This document shows, piece after piece, positions 1-12,850 of a stretch of 64,000 nt of DNA. Position numbers and translations under genes: made by a program. Below the pieces are notes generated by a model. That model did not search any database, was not told where the DNA came from, and saw only the letters and a program-made list of their open reading frames with translations. Within the stretch, counting starts at the first letter, position 1; each line of letters begins with the position of its first letter. The DNA is from Brienomyrus brachyistius (Eukaryota; Chordata; Actinopteri; Osteoglossiformes; Mormyridae), in assembly GCF_023856365.1 (NCBI RefSeq), contig NC_064548.1:25198289-25262288 (forward strand), in the 5' to 3' direction.

Positions 1-99
1 GTGCATGACATTCTCAGAAAGTGCTGAATGTTTCATACTCCCTCGACCCCCATATTGTTTAAAATAAGTGTATTTTTTTTTAAAAGGCAGGCATGCCTA

Positions 100-345
100 C
101 TGCAATGCTTCCCAATCATGGTCCTCGGGAACCCACAGAGAGTCCATGTTTTTCCTCCCTCCCAGTTGGGAGGGAGCAAAAATGTGGACTGTCTGGCAGG
201 GAGCTGGGAGGGAGCAAAAATGTGGACTGTCTGGCAGGGAGCTAGGAGGGAGCAAAAATGTGGACTGTCTGGCAGGGAGCTCGGTGGGACCAAAAACATG
301 AACCAACTGTAGCTCCCTGAGGACCGGATTGGGAAACACTGCTCT
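100..345. repeat. Fold-back dispersed repeat with internal 38-bp tandem units
   Basis: The left arm (about 105-172) is an imperfect inverted copy of the right side (about 265-345). The outer ends read as CCCAATC...CTCGGGAA and GAGGACCGGATTGGGAA. Between them a unit containing GGGAGGGAGCAAAAATGTGG is repeated three to four times at about 38 bp spacing. A single related copy lies at 49368-49438, which shows that the family is dispersed. It probably derives from a non-autonomous DNA element; no coding capacity is seen. Confidence 0.6.
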
Positions 346-2100
346 AAAAGATAATCAGCAGCTTTTGGTACAAAGAAAACAGGTCTTAAGGCAGGAACAG
401 CGAGTGTTTGCTGTGTCACATGGTTTAAAGAAGGTTAGCAAGTAAACACACTGGGACATGTAACGGCAAGTTTCAGAGGCAACAAAAAAACAAATGGATA
501 AATATGACTAAATAAATAAACCTAAAACCTCTGTTAAATACAACAAATAGAAATTAATCCCCATGGTTAAGATGAAAATTGTACTTTGAGAAGCACCTGA
601 GCTCACGGTTCCTTTCTGTGAGAGGATCCTTTAATGGAGAGTCCTGCTCACTGGAAATGTGAGCTCTGCCACTTGTGGTTTGGAGAAGCATCACCCCCCT
701 TCTGACAGAAAGAAGAGCTTCTTAGGGAAGGTTGCAGCGACTAATGCAGCACGGATTCCGGCATGTCGGCTGCAGTCTGCAGCCCAGTGCAGTGAATCAT
801 CTCGTCTGCATGCGCAGTGTTGGCTGCCCACTCAAGCACCAGGGAAAGTACTTCTAACCTTTAATCAGAAGCCCCAGACCAGTTTCCTTTGCTTTTCTTG
901 ATCCTAATCCACACTGAGCCTAATTATTCTTTGATTACAGAGGATTTCACGGTGGGTGCCAGGTTTTATGTGGCTATTTTTTATACACAGCTCGGTTTCC
1001 TTACATTCATTCTTTATTAGGAATATTTATACAGTTGTGAAATCAATTTCTCCTGAAGCCGCACTTTATAATCACGCTCTTAATAGTATTTGTTGCACGT
1101 TCTTGCCAGAACAGGAGTTTCCACAGTCACTTCTTCTCCAGAATTAAGAACTTTTAAGGTCTGACCTGTCTGAAGATTCTACTTGTTCTTTGTAAAAATG
1201 CTTTTCAGAACATAAACGGTGACAGACAGCAAAGTTGAGTCCCGCTTATTGCTGTTGGTGTCGCCAGGGGAAACACAGCAAGGGTCTGAAGACAAGAGAA
1301 GCATCTAAAAGTATTCCAGGGCTTCTGGAAAGATCTTTGTCTCCTATGACTGTGGTGAAGAATTATTTGGAGGGTTGGGTTCTAACTGTACTCAAATACA
1401 TTTTCCGGTGTGAGTCAAGAGGTCAAGAGGTTGAAATGCACTCTAAAATGTAGGAGTGAGTTTGGCTGCTATGATACATGATAAAAGGACAAGGCCACCT
1501 TAAATTTTGTTCTGGTGAAATGAGACTTTCTGCTACTCACTATGGAACTGGGGACACACTCATGCAGCTGGAAATTGCCGGAAAGTCTGGTGTGTCCATT
1601 TTGGTGCAGGTCCTTGGTTAGGGGTGAGTGCAGCAGATCTTCAACCCGGACTCTCACCATGATCTCTCATCACAAAATGAGATTATTGAGCTCGACGCTG
1701 AGATTAACAGGCTTTTGACAGTCTTTGGGGTTTTTTTTTTTGTACTTTCGTGTTGCTTTACTGCTTAGGGATCATCTCAGAATTCCGGGCCACTCCCGGA
1801 CCTTACAGTCCTGTAATCAACAAGCTGTAAGGTAGCAGCAGATGGGGCTCATCTGGATGGCTCCTTCTTGGGTGCGATGGTGAGATACGGAGCCAAATGG
1901 AAGAGAAGATAAACACCTGGAGAGACGAGGCTGGGGCTCTGCTGCCAGGAAAAGCTTCAGGATTAAGGGAAATTAGAATGCAAATCAAACATTAGTGCCA
2001 TGTTGATTGAAGGTGTCTTAACTGATGGTGATGGCGGCTGAAGGTGGTGGGGGAGGAACGTATAGCAGGGAAAGGAATTTAAAAGGAAATGTCAATGGAT
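346..2100. other. Intergenic, no gene seen
   Basis: Both strands were read and no open frame has recognisable protein content or splice-bounded exon structure. The sequence is ordinary mixed-composition fish intergenic DNA with short A/T runs. Confidence 0.5.
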
Positions 2101-2116
2101 GTATTATCTCACCCTG

Positions 2117-2130
2117 CTGCCCCCTGCTGG
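2117..2130 (-). promoter_or_regulatory. CTCF-like core motif
   Basis: The minus strand reads CCAGCAGGGGGCAG, which fits the vertebrate CTCF core CCASYAGRKGGCRS at all 14 positions. Occupancy is inferred only; similar strings also occur inside dispersed repeats. Confidence 0.4.
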
Positions 2131-2934
2131 GCCCCATTCAAAGACGAGACCCATTAGCGCTTATTAAATCAAGGGCTTAAAAACCAGCCAGGTACCCCCA
2201 GCTTCCTGCCCCTAATTAACGCCGGTGGCGTCCAGGACTGCCAAGAGCTGCAAGGATCGGGGGAACGGCACAGGCAGACACTCGGCAGCCCCCGACGTAC
2301 CCCCGCCAGGGGTTCAGAGCGGCTGCGTTTCCGGGGAAACCCCCCCCCCCCACCCCCCAAACTCTGTGCCCCATTCACTTGCAAATCTCGGCCGCACCGT
2401 TTCCTGATTTATCGGCCCGTTTTACAGCCCCGGTCCCCTTTCCCCACGGCAGGGGGGGGCCTCCCAAACAGCTGGGGGATGTGGCGTCGCAGTCCAGTTT
2501 GTTTACACGCACGCACACTCACGCTCACTCAGTAAGACGCGTGTGCGCTCCAGGCCGGGAGGGGCACAGAGAGACACACGGGTGTCTGACTGGCACATTA
2601 ATCTTGAGCCCCCGCAGCTCCCATTCTGAGCTGGGGGGGGGGCACGGTCACCCAGGGCAGGATACTCAGCCGCATGGTCTGGGTGTCGTGAATCATTTCT
2701 GTGGAGGATCAGCTTTGGAAGACGACGCCCTAAATGCCAGCTGTTCTTACACCCTGAGAAAAAAACGGCTCATTTCTGCTGGCTGTCAAACCAGAAAACA
2801 CACCTCATCTTTTATACAGTGGAGTTACAGCACCACCCACCCCATCCCCCCCCCACACACACATACACACTCTCCATCGCTCACCCCCAACCGGACCCCA
2901 GCGCCCTGGCTCACCTGACTCCACAATATCAGTC

Positions 2935-3175
2935 CCCTGTACTTTCGGGTGGCCATTATCCTGCCTGAATTTCCCAACAGGTCCCAACAAAATAAACCTC
3001 AGATTTATAAAAATTTGTGAATACAATTAAATAACTGAAAATGCCCTAAGTCTTGTATTTTGTTTGGTTACTTGTAGTTAAGATTAGAGCTGGGTAGGGG
3101 TTAAGGTCATCATGTTGGGATTAGATTTTTCCCCATAGAAATGAATGTAGAGCCCCAACAAAGATATGAATACAG

Positions 3176-3216
<41 letters not shown>

Positions 3217-3245
3217 AGCACGTGCGTGTCTGTCCTTGTATATAT
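2935..3245 (+). repeat. Dispersed fish repeat ending in a (TG)n microsatellite
   Basis: A block with TTTTGTTTGGTTACTTG, then GAGCTGGGTAGGGGTTAAGG and CCCCATAGAAATGAATG, runs into about 17 TG units at 3179-3212. A second copy carrying the same GTTTGGTGACTTATGGTTAA block is at about 21870-22110. The class is not known to me. Confidence 0.6.
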
Positions 3246-5855
3246 CTGTGAGTATGTGCTGTTGATTTATTTTTCACGCAGTTGCTTACTGGATCACTCA
3301 GGAAGAACGGATTAAACCAATTAGCAACACCTAAATCAGGAAGCGGAAGGCAGTGTCACCATCCAGACGGCTGGAACTGCATCAAACCGGCACCAACCCA
3401 CCGCCATCTGCAGCCTGGGCCAACATTTTTCCATCCGATCCGGCCCTGAGGAGTCTGGACCGTATCTGAACCGGACACCCGCGCCCAAGCCGGCCCGATA
3501 CAGCCAAATGGAGGGGCCTTGCTCTGGTCCTGCTGGAGAGGGAGCGGCTGAAACTGTCGCCCTTTCAGGAAACGGGCAGCTGAGAGGGAGGGAAAGTGAC
3601 ACTAATGAGAGGTTTGTGGTCACCTTGAGGTTTGAGGGAGTCACTCTGGGCCTTTCTGCCATCACAAAGGTCACATTCGACTCCAACTGAAACCTTCCCC
3701 GTCCATAAAATACAAGGTTGGTTTTCAGCAAAAATTGGCCAGAGGTGACGTGAACGTTCGGCCGGCGATTTCTGGCTCCCACGCCCGAGGAAGGAACCTC
3801 GCTCCCAGCTCCCAAGAGAGGGTGTCACATGACAAGTCCGACGTGCTGGATTCGCCGGCTTGCTGGACCTCTGGCTGGCCCAGATAATCGCGTTCCAAGA
3901 CGCCCGCAAAAGAGCAGACGTACGCAGCATCTAGGGAAGGCATCAGCCAAGACGCATGCCGTAACGTAATGAGTGCGGCTCCCAGAGGGAGGAAACAGAG
4001 TGCTCAATCAAAGCAGAGAGGTTCGCCATATGTGGGATGGCAGGACAGGTAAGAGAAGCAGGCCGGTGACCCGCAGAAAAAGCAAGCAAGTGTGACGTGA
4101 ACCATCATACCAGAACGAATGACAAAGTGTCCTGTGAAAGGAGACCGTGAAGTAGGCTGTGGGCCCGACGTGGGGGTGGGTGGGGACAGAGACCCGTGTC
4201 CCCATGTGACTCTCCTGAATCTGCAGATGCCAGAGTGCATCCCGGTCGGGCCTGGGCCTGTCATTGCTTCCCAGCGACCGCTGCATTCGCGTCCAAAACC
4301 GCGCTGGGGAAAACGCGAGGCCTAAATAAGCAGACGGGAAGGCTTTTCTGAGCCTCTGGAACAGCGGGAATGACGTCAGTATTTAGGGGGAAGGGGGGGT
4401 GCTGAGGAGGGAGTGTAAGGCGGATTGCAGAAAGCACACGCAGCCAGCCAAATCATTTCCTTCTTCTAGTTAAAACTTTAAAATTTGATTAAGAAATGAA
4501 GACACGCGTTCCAACGTTTCCTTTTCTACTTTGGTTCCGTGGAGAAAATCCCATTTCACGGTGGCGTGAAGTCCTTTCCAGACCCCTTATCTCCTTTCAC
4601 ATCTAAGTCTGCTGTGTCCTCTTTGCTTTTCACATTTTTTCCCGCCCTCTGTCTCTGAAACGCGTTCCAAAAACTCTGCTCCCCCAGCATGCCCGCACTG
4701 ATCCCAGGAAGTATGATTTACGCATTTGTTTTTGATTTTCCTGCTTCCTGCCGCGGCCCTCACTCAGAAACGCTTTGTCATTAGCTGGAGAGAAACATCA
4801 TCTCTAGCGAGCTCACAGAAGCAACATTTATGCTGCAAGAGCTCCAGGTTTCCATGCCGGCCTTTGGGGCTAAACTCTGTGTCACGCACTGTCACACTCG
4901 GCATTTTCTATGGATGTCATGTGACATCGCAATGTTAGCGTGCAAAGAACGTGGTTGACATTACATGAATGAATCCATGGCTGCACGCAAACAAGATGGC
5001 AAGCTGATGGAGAGAGACTTCCACCGCTGTCCTGGGCACAATGTGGTCCTCATTCCTCGCTATATAGACTAAACGATTCCCGCCCTCCTCCATCCCTTCT
5101 CCGGTCACGTTTCCTTCCCCCCCGAAGGAAAAGCCACATCACAAAGTTTGTGATCTGATGAAGTACCATACGTTGGATAGAGCTCCTCCATCTGTACCAG
5201 TGGGCCCTGCGATGCCTCGTGGCTCATTGGGTCATTGCAGTAGATCTAAAGCTCAGACCATTTCCTAACGCCCCAGGGGGCTGTAAGGTAAGCATCTGTG
5301 CTGGTGAAATGCTCAGTGTCCAATGTGGTTGTCCAAAATACCCCCAGTGGTCAAAGGAGGTATTACAACAGAAGCAGCACTTGGGGCAAGGGAGATTAAG
5401 GATTAGGGGGACGTAGATTTGAGTGAATAATGTTTCCTGAAATGGGCCGCTCCAAGTACCAGTCAAAAGGAAGGCCAGAAGTTCTGAAAGCAGGTCTTAC
5501 AGCTAAAACAGCCACAGTCTCCACACTCAGTCTCCACCCTCCAGGGTGTTTGGCCCGGCAGTTTGCTGGGGGGTGTGGCAGGGTTTTGAATGACCCCTCC
5601 AGGAGGGACCAGGCCTTATAATCCATAACTCCATCTCCTACACTGGCCCCCATCAGGAACTGTGGCATTTCCATACCAAAGTCCACAGGTAATGCTGCTT
5701 AACTTCTTTCTGCTTTCTGGTACGTGCTGCAGCCTGTGCAGAGCGCAGTAGGTCACTTCATCCCCTAAGCGGCCTGTGATGAACTTTCCTCTGCTGTCCT
5801 GTTGTCATGTTCATGCAACAGAACTGGGGGGGGGACCAAGGCACCTAATATATTA
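3246..5855. other. Intergenic, no gene seen
   Basis: No recognisable exon or RNA gene is seen. Short open frames on both strands have no family resemblance and no supporting splice sites. Confidence 0.5.
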
Positions 5856-5859
5856 ATGT

Positions 5860-6790
5860 GAAAGAGCTAACAAGAGGTGGGGGTTCCCTCCAGCTTCAGC
5901 ACAGCTTCCGTCCTTCGTGGAATGCTGTCGTGCAGTCCTGCATTGTGTACTCCTACAGAAGGAAAGCCCCCAACTCTTTGAAGGATGGAGGAGGCAAATG
6001 TTTATTGTGCAGTCTGAGCTGCAGGAGATCTCGCGCGGCCCAGCCACGTTCAGACCCGGAGAGCAGGCCGGTCGTGGAAGGCAATTACACTCAACGCTGG
6101 TTGTCGTGAAAGAACACTTGTTTTAGCTGCGTGCACGGGGACACCATCAGCTCAGAATGGGCGAACAGCATGAGGGATAGCGCTCGTCCCATCAGGAACA
6201 GCTGGTCCTGTAAACTGGGCCCATAATCCTTGGCTATTATACGAGCGAGGAGAACATCATCAGCTCTAATGGCCCTGACAGGATGGTGGCGGTTATGGAT
6301 TGAGAGCATTCTTACTCTAAGGCATCTTTTTGCTGATCCTAAACATAAACCTGTCCAGATGTAGGAAGAAGGGTGAAAAATGCCTCCTCAGACCATATTA
6401 CTCTGTTCCACTGCTCAGGCGGTCCAGGGTTTGTGCTTCTTACAGCAGATTATGGGTCTGTGTGCCTCGACTTTGGATACAAGCGGTTCCCCATTAACAG
6501 CCCAGCCATAAATTCCAGCTCTGTGAAGTTTGCAACCCTCGGTGTTTATTGAGGGAGCCGCGTAGACACGCTGATTCAGTCCCATAGTAATTGTTGAGGC
6601 TGTACTTTTATGGTGTATAGCAGACACCCTAGGAAGTGTCCATCTCTCCCTGTTATTGTCCATGTTTGGCAAGTGCTGTCTTGAGTTCCCCTTGTTACAT
6701 AGTTTGGCAGTTTCCGTAACTGATGTACCTGCAGTTTTGGGAATCTTAAATATCACATCACAGATCGTCCGACCTTTTTCGTTCGTCATT
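5860..6790 (-). pseudogene. Degenerate Tc1/mariner-type transposase remnant
   Basis: Read on the minus strand, pieces of a Tc1-like DDE transposase appear in order but in shifting frames. At about 6520-6550 there is the HRAGIYG element that precedes the catalytic core. Near 6375-6430 comes KKHKPWTAEQWNRVIWSEE, matching the family's C-x-x-H-x-x-WT-x-EQW-x-x-VIWSDE block with the catalytic D changed to E. Then TLLPTSGQVYV, and further down an AKDYG..LQDQL segment. Stops and frameshifts separate them, so no protein can be made. Terminal inverted repeats were not identified, so the edges are approximate. Identification rests on recognising the conserved block; the exact Tc1 subfamily is unknown. 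Confidence 0.65.
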
Positions 6791-6838
6791 AAATAATGTT
6801 ATCTGTGACACGGAATGTATTTTGTGGGAGCAAATGAG

Positions 6839-6869
6839 CACTTGGCACTTGGCACTTGGCACTTGGCAC
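6839..6869. repeat. Short tandem repeat, CACTTGG x4
   Basis: Four perfect consecutive copies of the 7-bp unit CACTTGG are followed by CAC. Confidence 0.85.
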
Positions 6870-7426
6870 CCCATAGCTAACTGGCTTTTGACTTTCATGT
6901 CTGTGTTTATAATTATAATTGCTCAATGATTTCATGGTTTATAGTTTATTTTCATGTGGTGTTTCTGCAATTTTCACAGTCCGCTATACTGGCAAAGAAC
7001 TGAAAGGAACACTACCTACCTGCACTACCTAGATGTAGAACTTTATGCTAGACCCACATTTTCTCCTGGTTGCTGAATCACAACATTCCAGCTGAGTCTC
7101 TCACCTTAGTGTGACTCTCACTGCGATATCCAGCATGTGTCACTGCACAAATGTCAGTTATTAACAAAAACAAATCCATAGCTTATTTGCCATTTGATGT
7201 TCAAAATTTCAAAACTATCTCCGTCCATTTTTTGTTGCGTTTGAGATAAGACCATCAATGAGCTAGAGTCAGGCTTCCTCATCATATGTTACAGTATTAG
7301 CGACTAAAACTCACTCAGTCCTCATGGAATCCAGCAAAGAAATTTCACAGACATAGTTTTAAAGAAAGTTTGCAGATATAGTTTCAAAAACATGCCCCGT
7401 GGACTGAGAGTGATTTTTGAAAATTT

Positions 7427-9032
7427 GCCATCTTCAGTTTTCCGTGTGCGCCTTCTTTGGTTTTCAGCGTGCGAGCGTGCGTTGTCTTCGATTTTCCATG
7501 TGCGCCATCTTTGGTTTTCCGCATGCACTGTCTTCAGTTTTCAGCATGTGCCATCTTCAGTTTTCAGCGTGCGTCGTCTTCGATTTTCCGTGTGCGCCAT
7601 CTTCGGTTTTCCGCGTGCGGCGTCTTCGGTTTTCACCGTGTGGCATCTTCGGTTTTCCACGTGTGCCGTCTTCGGTTTTCAGCATGTAGAGTCTTAGGTT
7701 TTCCGTGTGCACCGTCTTCAGTTGTCAGCGTACGGCGGTCTTCGGTTTTCCGCGTGCGCTGTCTTCGGTTTTCAACGTCTGCCGTCTTCGGTTTTCCATG
7801 TGCGCCATCTTCGGTTTTCAGCGTGTGCCATCTTCGGTTTTCCATGTGCGCCATCTTCGGTTTTCAGCGTGTGCCATCTTCAGTTTTCCGCATGAACCAT
7901 CTTCGGTTTTCAGCGTGTGACATCTTCGGTTTTCCATGTGCGCCATCTTCGGTTTTCAGCGTGTGCCATCTTCGGTTTTCCGCGTGTGGCATCTTCGGTT
8001 TTCAGCGTGTGCCATCTTCGGTTTTCGATGTGCTCTGTCTTCGGTTTTCCATGTGTGCCATCTTCGGTTTTCAGTGTGCGGCATCTTCGGTTTTCAGCGT
8101 GTGCCATCTTCGGTTTTCCATGTGTGCCATCTTCGGTTTTCAGCGTGTGCCATCTGCGGTTTTCAGCGTGTGCCATCTTCGGTTTTCCATGTGTGCCATC
8201 TTCGGTTTTCCGCGTGTGGCATCTTCGGTTTTCAGCGTGTGCCATCTTCGGTTTTCCATGTGCACCATCTTCGGTTTTCAGCGTGTGCCATCTTCGGTTT
8301 TCCATGTGCACCATCTTCGGTTTTCAGCGTGTGCCATCTTCGGTTTTCGATGTGCTCTGTCTTCGGTTTTCCACGTGTGCCATCTTCGGTTTTCCATGTG
8401 CACCATCTTCGGTTTTCCGCATGAACCATCTTCGGTTTTCAGCGTGTGCCATCTTCGGTTTTCAGTGTGCGGCATCTTCGGTTTTCAGCGTGTGCCATCT
8501 TCGGTTTTCCATGTGCACCATCTTCGGTTTTCAGCGTGTGCCATCTTCGGTTTTCCATGTGCACCATCTTCGGTTTTCAGCGTGTGCCATCTTCGGTTTT
8601 CCATGTGCACCATCTTCGGTTTTCAGCGTGTGCCATCTTCGGTTTTCCATGTGCACCATCTTCGGTTTTCCGCATGAACCATCTTCGGTTTTCCGCGTGC
8701 GCCGTCTTTGGTTTTCAGCGTGTGGCATCTTCGGTTTTCCGCGTGTGCCATCTTCGGTTTTCCATGTGCACCATCTTCGGTTTTCAGCGTGTGCCATCTT
8801 CGGTTTTCCATGTGCACCATCTTCAGTTTTCAGTGTGCGCCGTCTTTGGTTTTCAGTGTGCGCCGTCTTTGGTTTTCAGTGTGCGGCGTCTCCGGTTTTC
8901 CGCGTGCGGCGTCTTCGGTTTTCCGCGTGCGCCGTCTTTGGTTTTCAGTGTGTGGCGTCTTCAGTTTTCCGCGTGCGGCGTCTTCGGTTTTCCGCGTGCA
9001 GCGTCTGTGGTTTTCCGTATGCACTGTCTTGC
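7427..9032. repeat. Minisatellite, 23-bp unit, about 70 copies
   Basis: The unit is 23 bp, built around CATCTTCGGTTTTC followed by a variable AGCGTGTGC or CATGTGCAC. In the centre the two variants often alternate, giving a 46-bp higher-order unit, while the flanks diverge more. Because 23 is not a multiple of 3, every frame cycles through the three phases with few stops, so long false open frames arise on both strands. On the minus strand many units contain AAGATGGC, a YY1-type core. No protein is inferred. Confidence 0.95.
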
Positions 9033-9417
9033 TTTCACATAACAGAGGCTCCAGATATGAGCTCCAGGTCTACCACATGTGTGTGGAGATCAAGGATGCT
9101 TTGAAAATACAGGAAAAATGGGCATTTTCTCTTCTGCATGTGACCAAATTGTCACCCAGTTGAGCCTCAGACGGTCTCCTGCTGCTGGACCCTAATGACG
9201 CGTATTTAACCCAAATCACTGTGGATTTTGACACCATGTGAAGACGTCTGCATTAAGCAATTAGACAAGGCGATGTTATAATGCATATCAGCCCTACCCC
9301 CTGCAGGTCTAACAGACCATGGTGGGGAATAGAACTCTAAAGAATTATCTGACACCACCAAGGTGCAAAGGAATCTGATCAAAGGTTCATAATTCGCTGA
9401 GTCTGGAGTGACTAAAG

Positions 9418-9660
9418 CATGCTGCATGCATCCATCTTCTAGCGGCTTACCCGGTCAGGGACATGGGGGGGATCTAGAGCCTGTACCAGGCAGCGCCAGG
9501 AATAAGGTTCAGGGGGGTGAGCTCAGGCAAGGATGCCAGTCCATTTCAGGGCTCATGCATGCATACGCTCACACAGCTGCACAGCATGCGTAGTTAGACT
9601 GTGAGAGGACACCCATGAGACATGGGGAGAACACGCAAACTGCACACACACAGAGTGGGC
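9418..9660 (-). mobile_element. Truncated tRNA-derived SINE, old copy
   Basis: Diverged blocks match the body of the complete SINE at 61927-62284 in the same order: a TAGCGGCTTACCCGGTCAGG region, GATGCCAGTCCATTTCAGGG, and GACATGGGGAGAACACGCAA. The tRNA-like head, which would lie to the right, is missing. Confidence 0.6.
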
Positions 9661-12600
9661 CACTGACGGTAAACTTCTAGGCTTAAATGTTATTTTTTTC
9701 AAACTGGGAGGAGCATGCAGGGACACTGGAGTTGTCCCTCGGCCAGTATCCAGCCGTACCTGCCTCTGGCTGGTTTGATGTTGAACTTTATTACATTTGA
9801 CAGCGATTATTTAAAAAAAAATATGCACTTGTGAAGATGATTGTTCTGAGGTAGAAAACCTGGATCCTTCAGGGCCCCTAAACCAGAGCCTTTCAAATTC
9901 TGCTCCCCTTTCTTCCAGAAGACCCAATATGCAGAACTGCTTGGTAACATGCAGAACCGTCTGGAATTTTTCGCAGTGAGAGTGTGTGAGGTGTGGGTGG
10001 CGGGGGGGGGGGGGATACATTTTACAATTTACGTTTAATGTAAATGCTTGGGGGGGGGGGGGTTCTTGATGCAGAAAACCAAGACAGCTCTGCAGTTCTG
10101 GTTCCAGTTCCCTGAACCGCTTGTCGTCTCCACACAAAGGAGCCCGGTAGTGACCCCCCACTCCACCCAGCACCCCCCAGCTGCTGCATCTGCTTCTCAT
10201 TAGTAAACCCCCCCCCCCCCCGACCAAATAACCAAATACCCCTCCCCCCACCACACACACACACACACGCACACACACCAGAAGGTTGCTGTTTACGCTT
10301 GATACCACCAGGTAAGAGCATGTTACATCTGTCACATGCGTACCTTTTGGCCGTGGGTGGGGCCACTCCTGGGGAGTGGTGGGGGTAAGTACAGGTCACC
10401 CAGGAAGAGCTGAATGGCGCCAGATTATCATGCCACGATAACCTTCAGATGGCTTAGAAACTCCCATTGGTCACTCGGGACAAGCCCCGCCCCCAGGACA
10501 GGCCGAGCCCATTGATCGCTGTCGTTTCCATCCGGTTCTTTAATGGAAGCTGCGCTAACTGGGTTTGCGTTATCGTCATGCACAGAAAGCCATTTTCAAG
10601 CCAATTAGGTGTTTTCCTGCCCTCCATTAACCCCCCCAGGGATGTGGGGCTCCGAAATGAATCCTAATGGCACAGCAGGTCTCAATCTTGCGCAGAGAAA
10701 ATCAGCAGATAATCTGGAACAGCCTGCAGAGCGGGTAGAGTCACGCATAATCCATAAACCTGGGCAGACTAAGTCCTCGCGTCATTTTTATCAAATAACT
10801 GGAGTACAGCAGCAACGGTCTTAAATCTACACTGAGCTCCATATCTGAGCGATAAAGGTTCATGTTTGGCCTAATGAGCTTCCAGGACAGACAACAAAAA
10901 TGAGAGTACAAGCGAACATTATTAACTCTGCAAAATAACCTGTAGGTACAAGTGCTAGTCTGATGATGTTAACGTCGCCTGTTTGCTATATTCTAAGATC
11001 TTGGTATATTATAAGATATATTATATATATTATAACAGCTTTAAAACACGCGGAACCCTGGTAACTTTCCAGTACCAGTATCCTGAGCAACACTAGTCTG
11101 CAAAAACTCTGAAATGTTTGGTAAAATGTAGGACTATCTTCTTATATGTGCAGAATCTCTAAAAATCACTACGTTCTATACTTGGTAAATCTGTGTGTGT
11201 CATCATACCCAGAATGGCTCCAATTAAGCTACAAAATTAGGACATTAAATCATGAACATTCTGCTTTCGTTCTTTTGTTTTCTTCAGCATAAAAAAAGTT
11301 GCACGGTGATGATAAAAGCGTGCGATATGCCCTGTGAGCGCAGTGTGAGGGAATGGGGCCCAGTCATGCCATGTGTGAGTGCGCCCTTAATCACGCACCG
11401 ATACAGGAACATTATTGGTTGCCAAGCTGGAGGCCTGCAGATTAATTTGGAGAAACAATAATATATTTTTTCTGTAGTTAAACGCCGCCTGCCATCCCAA
11501 AGGCATGATGCACGTTTGATGTATGTGCAGGACCCACTGTGGGATTGTTAGCGTGCGAATGTCTCCTGATCCGGAGATCCTCCAGACCCTGCCGGCTCAC
11601 TCTCCCTACCCCGGCCTGGAGGCCAGAAGAACGGCCTCAGAGCATGAGGAGAGGGCGGGGGTGGGGGGGGGGGGGGGGTGGGGGGGGGTGGCTGCCAGCT
11701 CCACTCCAGTGCTCAGCCACCAGTGGAAAGTCAGCTTGGAGAGAGAGAGGCAGCTTAAAAGGGCGGTACTGATTGACACTCGGGAGCTGATCCTCATTCT
11801 GGGACACGGGGAGGGCTCTTTCTGGGGGGGGCGGAGACCGTACACAAAGAGGAAGAGAGCGGACAGGGGAGATACGAGGCACTGAGGCTCCTCTTATGGG
11901 GCAACTGCTCAATCCCAACCCCCAACCTTCACCGCCCTGAATGCCCCCCCCACCCAAAATCTCCCCTTTCTTTTTGCTTCATAGCCCCCTGCTCAGGGTC
12001 CCTCCCTCCAGCCAACAGGCAGGTATAAAGCTAACTTCTTTATGTGCGCGTGGAGGCCAGATGCTGCTCTTACCCCTGGGGGGGGCAACAGCAGCGTGTT
12101 TATGACCCCCGCTCCTCATTCAGCGGGAGTCACTTTTACGGCCCACACACTGCACACTTTATTCTTTAACACAGCAGAAGCACTTAATATTTTAACACTG
12201 TGGGTATTGTTGGGGCACATGTCAGCGTGTCACTCTCAAAGGACTCTGAAAGGGGGGGGGGGCACTTTCACCTGACCTGTATCCGCCTCTGAGGGATAGT
12301 AAAAGGAAACCACAGGACAACATCTGTCCTTAAAAACACCTTCTCAGTGACAAAATGAAGAGCGTCTACGTCCAGCCTGCATTATCTGACAGGGGGGGGC
12401 AGAGAGGCAGCACAGAAACACCCTCTTTGTAAATCTTTGTTGGGATTAAGCAGGACGGCACCCGAGGGGGCCGATCAGCTGGAGACGGAGTTCGCCAACT
12501 CCCAGCATCCCCCTTCAGAGCGAGAGGTGCCCAGGCTCACAGCTGGCCAATCACAGCCAGGTCACAGGTCAGACAGAATGCTAGGAAAACAAGCCAAGCC

Positions 12601-12850
12601 CTCTTTGGTTCACAAGTAATTATATAGCTTTCATGCATTGCTGGGTGCATTTAAGCTGTGCCCATTTTCAGAATGGAATTGGAAATTTTGTGAAGTGCTT
12701 TTAACTCCAGTCATCAGCTTAGAGGATGATGGGGCAGTGAGGTCGATTGCTGCCCACACTCTCTGGATGTGCAGTTTGCTGGGTCTCTTTGTGGTGACTG
12801 AGGTGCCTCCTGCTTAAAGCCCAAAAATATGTGAAATCAGTGAATTCGCA
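9661..12850. other. Intergenic, rich in poly-G/poly-C runs
   Basis: No exon is recognised. The stretch holds several homopolymer G or C runs (about 10003-10014, 10050-10061 and 10207-10220) and a CA repeat at 10251-10279. A block around 10640-10960 is complex and repeat-free and could be conserved non-coding sequence, but nothing in it proves that. Confidence 0.5.
11657..11690. repeat. Near-continuous poly-G tract
   Basis: About 34 bases are almost all G, broken only by three single T residues. The tract can form G-quadruplexes and is a likely site of length error in assembly. Confidence 0.85.

Noticed and set aside
7457..9104. Long open frames of about 400 residues on the plus strand (FSACAIFGFP-type repeats)
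   Set aside because: They follow from a 23-bp tandem unit poor in stops; several frames on both strands are open at once, and no promoter or splice context exists.
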